Source: Hirudinaria manillensis (Eukaryota; Annelida; Clitellata; Hirudinida; Hirudinidae). From it: 64,000 nucleotides of DNA. Of the stretch, positions 1 through 14,100 are shown piece by piece. The DNA is taken from NCBI GenBank assembly GCA_034509925.1, contig CM067529.1:7603501-7667500 (forward strand), written 5' to 3'. A program made the position numbers and the translations under genes. Below the pieces are notes generated by a model. That model ran no database searches. It was not told the origin of the DNA and was given only the letters and a program-made list of their open reading frames with translations. Position 1 is the stretch's first letter; every line of letters begins with the position of its first letter.

Positions 1-681
1 TCTCTGATCTCATGTCTCTCAAGCTTTATAGTTTGGTGATTTTGGCTCGATGGAAATCTCCACCTCATGGCGTTCAGAGTCTCAAAATTCGTTTTAGCGA
101 GGCAATCCAGACGATTTTGAGATCAAACGTGACATTTATTGGCGGTTGAGAATCTCTTGCGACCAAATACTGATGTGCAGTTTTTTTTGTGTTGATTGCA
201 TCTTTCACATTTTAACAATCCAACTTGGCTTTGTTTGAGTGGTCCTCTGATTTTAAATTCCAGTTTTTCTTTCTAGTTCCACAAATTCGAATTTTTGTTT
301 TAATTAAATTGTTTAATTTGATCAGTAGTAATAATTTATTAATCAATTCCTTAAAACTGTTCTGGATGTTGTTTAAATCTTTATTTTACGATGCTATTAG
401 AGTTATTATTTTACGCTGGTATTTTATTTAAGACGTTTTTATTCAGAGGAAAAATATGAAATGATTTAGTTTAGATTTAGAACAATTGAATGAAATTATG
501 TTTAAGCATAACAATAAGGCTCTGGAGTACATATTGTATTCTATTATGGTTTTAATATTCAAAGTCTTTATGTTGAAATTAACTTTTTAATTGTCTTAAT
601 CTCAAAACTAATTGCAATAAAAATTCTCCAAACATTGATATTGAACAGCCATTAAACAACATTTATGTTTGCCAAATTCCT
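1..681. other. AT-rich flank, no gene seen
   Basis: This stretch lies downstream of the TSP1 gene that runs leftwards and ends at 682. It is AT-rich, with stop codons in every frame apart from short chance frames. I see no conserved domain, RNA gene or clear repeat. It may hold the 3' UTR of that gene, but I could not assign a poly(A) site with confidence. Confidence 0.4.
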
Positions 682-2589
682 TCAGTCTACGATCTTTTTG
701 TATAAGTCTTTGAGAACTGAATACATTTTCGAAATAAATTTCGAGACTTTGCTGTCTACGTCTTTAACTTCAGAGTCAGGACCTTCGCAAACTTTTCCAC
801 CGTTGGAAGGAGGTGGATGGTTACAGATTCTCGATCTTGTTTGCGAGGAATTATTAGATGACTTGGCTTTCAAGTCGCTCGAATCGGCAGTCCATCTTGA
901 CCATTCAGACCACTCTGACCAGCCTCCGTCAGTTACTGCAACAGCAAATAATTATTGGTTGCTGAGTTTGCACGAAATGTAAATAAATCAATTAGGGCCG
1001 TCCCTAAAGTGTTATACTTGCATCTATACCTACATCTACAGTTGTACAACACTATACCCATATCTGCAGTTGTACCAACTTTCGTCTTTTTTTTCCTCCC
1101 TTGGGGGTCCTTCGCAGTTCTTTCCACCCAAGGAAGGAGAAGGATCATCACATTTTCTGATTCTCGAAAAGGTCATAATCTCACTGCCCTGTTTGATGCT
1201 CTTCTTTTCAGTTAACGACCACTTGGACCACTCTGACCAAGTTCCATCGACTCCTGAATTTGATGAGGGTTTCACCAAAAAAAAAATCTTTCACTTAAAT
1301 CTTGATATCCTTTGAGGAAGTACGTTTTCCTTACTCCACTGTTTAAAAATGACACCGTACTTACTTACGAAGCTCTACCTTGGTTTTATTGGCCGCTCCT
1401 TCGCAGTCTTTCCCTCCGTTCGAAGGAGATGGGTTTTGGCAGGTTCTTCTTTTGACGAAAGTCAGTTCCGTGACTCCATGATCGATTTTCTCCTCATCCA
1501 TGAATGACCATGCCGTCCATTTGGTCCAACCTCCATCATTTTCTGTTTAAAATGTTTTGTTTTTTTTAAAAATCATCTTGTTATCGTAGTTGACTTGATA
1601 GTTTGTTGAATGTTTGTAATAGAAGTGTTAGGAATAAACGTGGTTTTAAAGGGAGGGAAGTGAATAATAAATCCTGATAATTTTAACCAACGCAATAGAA
1701 GAATTGTTGAAATATTCGTGGATTAAATAATAAATAGAATAAAATAAAATCAACTCGTTTCTTTCTTTTCATCGATGCCTGATCCCTCGCATGGTTTTCC
1801 ACCGTTGGAAGGAGGTGGATCATTACACGTTCTCTTCCTTGTGAAGACCAACTCGGTGGTTCCATTTCTGATGACAACCTCGATTGTCAGAGACCACGGC
1901 GACCATTCTGACCAATGCCCATCGGACCCTAAAAGTTTTTTTTGACGTTGCATTTCCCAAATTAATCGAATTAATTTATGTAATGTTTGTGAGGCTTTTA
2001 TAAAGACCAATCGCTTTTTCTGCACATTTGGCGCAGTAGTCTTAAATGAAATCTTTTTGAAATCAAATTACAACTTTTAAGCCTAAGTTTGGACAAAATG
2101 CGCATTTCATTCGGGATTACCTTCGAACTTTGCATCGCTTTAAATTATTGCTATTATCATCATTATTGTCATTATTATTTACAGCACCTTTACTGCAATT
2201 ATGTTAAGTGGTTAGAGTTAAAATCGATATGCAGACGTGACTTGTGGAAAGTACTAAAAAAAGAGAGAAGAAAGTTGGTGTTCATCGTCATCGTCATCGT
2301 CATCATCATCATCATCACCACTTCCATCCGAGGAACGAGTCATTGGTAGCAATGGTTTAATTAGTCGTTTGAAGTAGGAGTAGGAATGTCATGGTCGATG
2401 ACGACGACAACGGCGATGTTTTGAATTGCATCGAAAGTGAAACTTCAACAATTCCCATTCACGGCGTGCCAAGAAAACTTGTCGTCGAGCAAATAATTCC
2501 TGTCAGCTTTCTCATCATTAGGCCATCAATTGCATTTGATTAGTGATTTCAATTAATTATATCTTTATAGTAAGTTATTAATATTAATA

Positions 2590-2650
<61 letters not shown>

Positions 2651-4341
2651 CACAAGTTAATGTTATTTCGTTATTAATTTAAATCTTTTAACCTGATAGG
2701 AATTCATCGTACAAAAACTAACCAATTAACTTCTGATAACATTCACTCCTTAAAGATGTTATAAAACATATTTTAACATTAAAACAGAAAAAAACAAAAA
2801 ATATTTTAAATAAAAGTAATGTTTAGAATTGAAGAACTTTAATGTTTCCAACGACACTAACTTATCACCGTCTTTCTATCCACGCCCGACCCAAGACACA
2901 GCAAGTCGTTGAATCTCTTCACATTGTCCTCACATTTGCGGGTTCTCATGAAGGTCAGCCACGTGGTTCCCGGAAGAATTTCTTCTTTTAAGGCCAGAGT
3001 CCACTCACTCCAAGCACTCCAACGGTCGTCCGCGCATTCTTGACGTGCAAATTTTTGTCAGTTTTGTAAATTTTATCGCTTTTTTTTTTAAATTACATTT
3101 TTAGACATTAAGTTGATGGGTTGGTAATTGTTGAAATAGATTTTTAAAGTTCAACGGACTTCGATTAATTGCGAATAAATTTTAAACGTTCATGTTAGGA
3201 ATTCAAACTTTAACCGTAAAACTAATATTTGTTAACCAGTCTATGATGAAAAGGCGGAATAAGGAGATGGTGAGATCAAATAATTGGTATTATAATATAA
3301 AGAACTTAATGAACATATAATATTATAAATAAATATACAATGTTATAAACAAATTAATGAACATAATATAATTTAAATAAATGTACATTATTATAAATAA
3401 ATTAATGAACATCACAGTGCATACGTAATAAGCAAGACGTCCACTAAAACCTGTTTTCCAAACGGAAAGCAAAAGAAACATGGCGAACAGAAGTCTCATG
3501 TTTGATTAAATTTTCACACTCATTAATATTTCCTTGAGTTCTTTGTTGATTGAGAAGTTTTAATTTATTATAATTTCTTTGGGCTTTAATTTATATAGCG
3601 GAACAAAAAGTTCATCGACGATTGACTTGCAAATGGCGAGGTATTTGAGACTTCGACTAAGTCGCATTTTGAATTTCTACTCCATCTGCTTTGTTGAGGT
3701 ATTGATTTTTATTATCTGATGATGTTCCATGATGAACTAATTTCAATTTGTGATCATTAAAACGGATCTCGAACTGGATTGACAGCAATTAGACAATCAT
3801 ATTTACATATGGAAACGGTTGGAAAATCTTAAATGAGTGATGAATGTATTTGCATCTGAAATAATGCTTTAAAACTTATCAAACATTATCATAAGTTATG
3901 CAAAAGCGCTACAGCAAATATGTTTATAACTGATCGAGCATCTTGGATAAAAGGTTTTGAATTCGTCGCCGTAAATTCATTTGTGGACTTGAAATACTCA
4001 AAGTTGGTCGATCTAAAAGTAGATCTTCAGTTTTGTGAGAGCTGCATACATCAAGAAAACTTACTTATTGTTGTTGGAATGAATTCAATTAGTTCATTGA
4101 CTCTCTTCAACAAATGAGGAGCGATAGTGGACTTTAATATTTATTTTGACAATAACTTTATGACAACATAAATCGAAATAAATTATCCAGCAACGTCCAT
4201 TTATTTCCTTCAGCTGCCAGATAATTATTAGACTCGCAGCTGATTACGTACCATCTGATGAAGCAATGATATCACATGTTGGCAGGTGATAATACACATC
4301 GCATCCATCACACAGATTGCTCAGCTTGAGAAACGTTTCAA
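682..4341 (-). CDS. Multi-TSP1-domain protein, 3' part (five TSP1 domains)
   Basis: Six consecutive exons on the minus strand join in frame: 4341-4252, 3038-2862, 1928-1755, 1542-1369, 1253-1080 and 935-682 (stop). All internal junctions are phase 1, as is usual for shuffled TSP1 exons. The last five each encode one TSP1-like domain. They begin with the tryptophan run (for example [24 protein letters not shown]) and end with R-x-R-x-C, then a Pro/Ser-rich turn and GGKxCEG. The usual CSxTCG stretch is replaced by a Cys-free segment. The 4341-4252 exon is Cys-rich (CDGCD, LPTCD) and not recognisable by itself. The C-terminus is a short Lys-rich tail. The start and any signal peptide lie further upstream and were not found. 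The protein is probably extracellular by family; substrate and partner are unknown. The TSP1 assignment is firm, completeness is not. Confidence 0.72.
2571..2652. repeat. (ATT)n microsatellite
   Basis: Nearly uninterrupted ATT/TTA trinucleotide run of about 80 bases, inside an intron of the leftward TSP1 gene. Confidence 0.85.
3060..4251. other. Large intron of the TSP1 gene
   Basis: Non-coding stretch between the exon ending at 4252 and the exon starting at 3038. It contains tandem-like AT segments around 3290-3410 (repeated 'aatgaacat' with 'ataaataaa') but no further TSP1 exon that I can see. Confidence 0.5.
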
Positions 4342-4708
4342 CTGCAATCGTGTTTCAAACACTTGATTCAGCAAATGTTTATTTCAAATAAATAACTAAA
4401 ACGTCTTAAATTTCAATTTAATACGAGAGAATTCGCCTCGATGCTTATCAGAATATATCACTTGTTATGGATGGATGAAAACGTAAGATAAATACAATCT
4501 TACAACGTTGCTTGTAGCAACCACAAATTCGATTTCAACTCGAAATCATGGAATAAACTGTGAAACTGCAAACAACCGGTGGTCAGATTCAAGAAGATTC
4601 CCACACAAGAAATCAATCGATAACTGTTCTAAATCCATGAAATTGCATTAAATCGATGCCCATCTAATCGTGTATTTTCAAAAAGAAAAAGGAGTTCAAA
4701 AGGCAGTT

Positions 4709-5215
4709 TTAGGCTCCTCCGTCGAACGATGAAGCTCTCAAGGTGATGTAACAGGTCGAGAAGATGAGAATGGCGATGGCCAAAATGAGAATTCCAGCCC
4801 TGACCAGCTGGACGTGATTTATCCGTTGACTTTTTTCCAGGGTATCGTGATGCGTTGTGGAATCGTTGTTAAGGTCGGAAAAGTTGGACGAGAAGTTATT
4901 GAACTGGAGGATGATTTCGCTGAAGTTGAGGAAATTCGCGAATTCAACTTCACTTTCTTCTTCTTCTTCTTCTTCTTGCGATGAACTTCGATTGTTGTTG
5001 AAGTTCACGGTGTTGTTGTTGTTGTCGTCGTCGTCGTCAATGAAGCTATTATGAGGCTCGTTGAGTTGCACTGTTGTGATCGTTGTCGTCGGAAGAGTGT
5101 CGTCGTGATGAGAATTGTAATCTTCGTGTGTCCTCATTTCTAGCGGCGACGATGATGACGATCCGAGGCACTGAGTGGAGAATAGAAAGGCGAATAAAAG
5201 ACGTTTCATGAGCAT
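4709..5215 (-). CDS. Small single-pass membrane protein, unknown family
   Basis: Uninterrupted 168-codon frame on the minus strand. I chose the Met at 5215 because it is followed at once by a good signal peptide (MLMKRLLFAFLFSTQCLG). An in-frame Met lies 39 codons further upstream, but the extra residues look like 5' UTR. The ectodomain is low-complexity: poly-Ser, a run of Asp then Asn, a Glu-rich block and several N-x-S/T sites (for example NFS and NDS). Near the C-terminus is one membrane span (AGILILAIAILIFSTCYITL) followed by a tail of about nine residues. This predicts type I topology. I recognise no family. It lies upstream of the TSP1 gene on the same strand but has its own stop, so I treat it as separate. 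Splicing out of this frame into that gene is possible but unproven. Confidence 0.5.
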   Translation of the reverse strand: MLMKRLLFAFLFSTQCLGSSSSSPLEMRTHEDYNSHHDDTLPTTTITTVQLNEPHNSFIDDDDDNNNNTVNFNNNRSSSQEEEEEEESEVEFANFLNFSEIILQFNNFSSNFSDLNNDSTTHHDTLEKSQRINHVQLVRAGILILAIAILIFSTCYITLRASSFDGGA

Positions 5216-8130
<2,915 letters not shown>

Positions 8131-11100
8131 AATATTTCTTCCCAATTTATCAGAATATGAAATGTTGATGGGAAAAGAGGATTCTTTTTCTGGAGAACTC
8201 AAGTGGAGGAGTATTTCCAGCTGTTTGTTTTCAACTACTTGTGAGTTTCTATGACATTACAATCTTATATGTTACAATAAACGTACGTTACAACCTTACA
8301 TTTAACAATCTTACATGTTACATGTTAGTTTTGTACTTTACTTTCGTTACGTATTACAATCTCAGATGTTACAATATTTTATACATTACAATTACTCTCG
8401 ATACTAAAACCAAGTGGTAATATTAAGCCCTGAGTATTTTCAGACTTCTTTTTATTTATTTATTTTTATTGATTATTATTATTATTATTAATAATTATTA
8501 TTATTATTATTGATTATTATTATTATTATTATTATTATTAATCATTATTATTAATCGTCGGTTTTTATTATTAATTGTCGGCTAAATGAGCACTTTTTAA
8601 TCTCTAATCGTGACTGGTAAAGTTATGTTTTGTTGCTAATGGGATGAGAAGATGAAGAATATTTAAAGTACAATTTACATTGCTGACCAAAGTATAAAGT
8701 ATGTTGACCAAAACCAGAACAATATGTATTACACATTCCTTAGCGGATTCCAATTTCCATGGCCACCGTCCTAACGTCCCATTGAAGTACTGAAGTCAAA
8801 ACTTAAAGCATCAGAACGAAAGATTTGAAATTCATTGAATTCATGTTAAACCTTAGCAACGAATTCAGCACGAGTTCTTTAAATTTTTTTTCAGCATAAA
8901 AAAACAAAGAATAATAAATTGAATAAATGTACGATAATAGGTGGAACAAAGAATAATAAATTGAACAAAGACTTCTATTTGAATCAAAGAATAACCAATT
9001 ACATTGCAAAGACAAACCCGGTGAACTTTCCTCATTTGTCACAATTACAGCTTCTTTTTTCGAAAGATTCATTTGTCTTTCAATGAGCACTTTACATTTT
9101 ATTTCGAACAATACCCAACAAAATAATAATTAAATATTTTTTATTATTATTTATTAAGTACTACTTTATCGACAACTGGTGTTGCGGTTTATTTTTTCTC
9201 AATATTCCTTTGTCTTCAGAACTTGTAATGTAATTTTAAAAAGAAATCATTTTAGCTTTTAGGAATGATTTAAGAAAAATTGAAATAACTTTCGCATTAT
9301 AACCCGCGACTCTTTTTTTTTTTACCGAAAGTAGGGCTCAAAAAAGAGATGGTGGCAGAGCGAATTTTGGGATTTTGTCTGAAATCATGAGTGCTTTTTT
9401 CCGAGAAGTTACTGAATTTCATGAAAGATAAAATGAATTTCATGAATGTATATTGTAGTTATTGTTATATTTCAGTCACAATAATTATCATTCAAGTGGA
9501 ACTAGTCAGACAATAATTGAGAATTCTACTAGAGACGCTTTTACAATATACATTCAATAAATTCAAAACTGACATCACCCTCGATTAAAGTCAAATTAAT
9601 AAATAAATAGCTATAATCTTAAATATAAATAATATTCCACTGCTCAAGAGTTGAAAGACTCTTTAAAAAGGGCCTGGAATGAACTGGATGAAAAGAACTT
9701 AAATGTGGTTTCATGGATTCATTAAAAAATAAAATTCAGGAGTTAATGAATAAGGGAGGATCCCTTATTCGTTATTAACCTTTACACAAGGTATAACTTA
9801 AAAGTTTAAATTTCATAAGTTTGAGAATTTATGCTCCAGAGTGTTCTTCGTTGATGTGTGCCGTTTCGTGGATTTCCAGTGTTTTGTTAAATTCTCATAG
9901 AATCTTTATATCTGCACAATAAATTTGATAACCTGTTTAACCATATCCTTCAAAAAACATTGGTTTACATAATCCCAACACTTGGAATGTTATAGTCAAA
10001 ATATGTATCTCGGCTATATTTATGAAGAGCACAATGGACCATCATTAAAAAATATTTGCAAATGTTTAATTGATCATTTTCTTATCATTTGCTCCAGGGA
10101 AGAATGCCTTTTGCATCATCCATCGTGGGAGGTTATACGTTTACAAAAATCAATTCTCAACACCTCCGAATAAAGTTTTCAACTTAAGAGCAGTAGAAAT
10201 GTGAGTTTCACGTTTATAACGCGCACTTGTCGTTCTTTCGATAAGACTTTTGTTAAACTTCTAACTTGTTACTCAAAGAATACAATAGGATTGTTGTGGG
10301 ATAAGCCAAAAACGCAAACCAATTGACGTAGCTCACAAAACGTTCACTGCAGAAAGTTATCAACTTCAAAGCCTGACCGCTAGCAAATGATTCTGTAACT
10401 CTATTTATTATTGATGTAATTGTTGTTGTTATTATTTCCCATACTTTATTAATGTTATTGTTTTATTATGTTATTACTTTATTAATGTATTGTTATTATT
10501 GATATTATTGTTATTATTACTATATATATATATATAGGAAATATAGAGGGAAATGATGATGATGATGATGAGACACGAGGCTGGATGAGATATTTGGAGA
10601 CTTTTAAAACTTAATGTTTTACTCTCTAAAATGGTGCGCAAAACGCTTAAAACTTACATAATTTAACATAAATTAATAAATTATGATTATTTCTAATTCT
10701 AATAATAAAAGTCCTCTTAAATAAGTGGAACATATGAAAGTTAATTCGATTGGACGAATAGTGTCTCAACTCCTCAATCCCATTCCTCTCTAAATTTGTC
10801 AGCCGACATTAGATATCAACTACTAATGAATATAGTCAGATATCAATAAATAACTTCTAATGAATGAGAATGTAAAATAATGAAGACTCAAATAGCTGCT
10901 CAAATTTTTTTACTTTAAAATCGAATGGCACAAAAAGGACACTAAAATAGTACACATTGCAGTGAATTGCAAAAGCAGAAGAATGTCCATTGAAAGCTGC
11001 TGACGTCTACACTCGTGTCTAAGAAGACTCAAAGTCCTCCCTTCTTAGATAACTGACGATTTTAGACCACGAATTGTCTTTCTTAAAGAAATAAACTAAG

Positions 11101-14100
11101 TTCTTTTAAAATGTTTTTGTTAGTGCCTCAATGTGAACCTAAGGGCACTCTGCCCAAGAAGGAATCGAAGAATGAGAATACTAAGTGGAGGACGTAATTA
11201 TTATGATATTATCATAACCGGATCGATGTATACCTTGCTATTCTTAAAAAATAAATACGTCTTGTATTACGACCTTTGAATAACAAGAAATAGTTATCAA
11301 AATGATTATTGGAAAATAAATTTTCTTAGATACGAAAACCATCAGATCCCGTATTGTTTTGAAGTGAAAACTACAGGAGATGATTGTCAATTCGTTGCAA
11401 CTTCGGAAAGTTCTAAGAAGGTAAAATAATTTTATTCATTATAATAACATTTATTAATTATGATTATTATTTACTTGATTAATTATTTCTAATTGTTTTA
11501 TTAATTAATCTATTAATTAAACAATCATTTAATCACAATATTCTGCGCAATCCTGACATAAAGGAGATTACAGACAACAGCATGGACAAAGAAATTAGGG
11601 ATTGCTTTAGATTAGGCAAGAGAGGAGAAGCTACAAAACCAAGACCACTGTTGATTAAATTAGATAATCTCTTCAGCAGAAATTTGATCCTGGATTCTGC
11701 ATTTAAATTAAGAAAAAGTGAATCTTTCAAGAAAGTCATAATATCTCATGATCTGTCCAAAGGTGACAGGGACGAGAGAAATAAATTACTGGAAGAAAAG
11801 AAAAAAGAAATCACAGCTAGAGACGATGTTTCCAAATGGAATTTTGTTGTTAGAGGTCAGCCTGGAGAATTTCATGTGGTTGCATATAGGAAGCAAAATT
11901 TTTAGATGTGAAAGGTTCAAAAAGAAACAAAACAGTCAAGGATATCTCAGTATTTTATAGCAATGTTGACTCCCTGCCCAATAAATTTTCTGAACTCAAG
12001 GTTTATGTAAATACGTTGGAAGTGGTTCCAGAATTGATAATCTTGACCGAGATCAATCCAAAAAATTTCAAGTATTCTTGTCAATTGTCAGAGTTCCAGT
12101 TGACGGGTTATCAAATGGCTTCGTCGGGTTTTGCAGCAAAGGGTAAAAGAGGTATACTGCTTTATTATAAAGAAAGTTTGTCTATGTCTGAAGTTAGTTT
12201 TGACTCTGCATTTGAGGAATTTTTGTGCTTGAAGTTGTTTATCTCCGGTTCCATTGTAAATATCCTGGTTGTGTACAGAAGTCCTAACTGTGCATTGAAA
12301 AATAATGACAATTTTATTTTGCTGATTAAGGATTTCTTTCTGCAAAAGGGAGATCATCTGTTGATGGGTGATTTCAATTTGCCGCAAATCAACTGGATTA
12401 ATTACTCATGCGCCGGGAGTGAAGATAGCATCGAGAGCATTCGCCTTGACCTCAATTTGTTGTAAAATTCTAGAGTCCCTCATCAAGGATCACTTAATGG
12501 ATTACTTTCTGAGTAATGGGTTGTTCTGTCCGGGCCAGTTTGGTTTCATTCCGGGCCGATCAACTACATTGCAGTTACTAAGATTTTTGGATGTTGTTAC
12601 TGAAGCTGTTGATAAGGGCACTGAAATAGATGTAGTGTACACTGATTTGGAGAAGGCCTTTGACAAAATATCACATTGCAAGTTGTTGTTCAAATTGGAA
12701 AGATATGGAGTTCACCCGGCTTTGATTCAGTGGATAAATTATTTAACACAGAGATCATTTAGGGTTGTGGTGAATGGAGCTTCCTCTTTATCATTTACAT
12801 TAATGACATATACAATGTCTGTAGCAACATCTTTGTTTGCAGACGATGCTAAAATTTATAAAATGCTGGGACCAGGAGACAGAAACTTTGACGAAATTAC
12901 AGTCATGGATGAAAGCTTTAAATTTCAACAAAACCAACCGGCAATGCTCTGAAGAATCAGGTAGTTTGATTTTTGTTCTTTTAAGATCAATTATAAGAAA
13001 TGGTTAATACATAAACTAATAATCACCCTACAATAATATCATTCGCAAGATATATATTCCACATACAACATGTATTTTGCCTATTACCTTTCAAGTAAAA
13101 CAGTTAACATTTATTAATGCTTTAAAGAGAAACCCTCATTGGAAAACACAAATGGTTTAACAATTCAGTTACAATTAACCCTGTTATAGGATTAATGAGT
13201 CAACGAAACATGATCAAGTCTAATTATTCAAATTGCATTCAAGACGTCTCTGATCAGCAATAGTAATACAACATAGTCATCATATTAATATTAATATATG
13301 ACATAACCATGACATTAATATTGATGTATAATATAATCATCATGTTATGATTATCACATCATTATTGATGTATAAAATGGTCTCATTAACAATGTTTTTA
13401 AAAATAATTTATTTGTCTCGACTTTGATAAATGTCGCAAGATATAAGCATTAAATAAAGCATTAAAAGTAACTTGCCTTAAAAAGAAATTTAGAAGAAGT
13501 GATATGAAAGTGTATATCTACAGAAATAAGGTAATTGCAAAGTAATTCATTTGTAGGAATAAAATAATTACAAAATAATTATAGAGTAGGAATAAAATAA
13601 TTACAAAGTAATTATAAATTAATTACAGTTTAATAGAACTCCTACTCGCTATTTTCTTGGATCTTTCCAAGAAGTAATGTGTTATAATCGTAGGGGATCA
13701 CGAAATCTCAAAGGAAAATGTTTAAAAAGATGTTTAACAAAAAGTAATCTATAATTATAATAATAAATAATAATTTGGGCAAGTAATGAATATTATTTAA
13801 AATTTATAATCTCCACGAATGCAAAAAGAAAAACAATACCATCTAGTTAATGTTCTTTGCGATTAAAAGTAAAATGATAATTGATTTTAAAGAAACCTCT
13901 CTATTTTTAAGTCAACTTTATTCTTTTTTTCAGATTACGAAGTTCCGGATAATTACGGTAAACAGATATTCGTTAAAATATAAATAATTACATATAGTCA
14001 ATTAATTAAGTGAGTATAACATGTTAAAAATATTTCAGGATATGTGCGCCTAGAAATGGGAAGTACGGAATTAAAAAAACATTTTTTTAAAATTAAAAAC

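Noticed and set aside
665..1315. Plus-strand open frames over the TSP1 exons
   Set aside because: They are mirror frames of the minus-strand TSP1 exons, which carry the conserved Trp and Cys pattern and splice sites.
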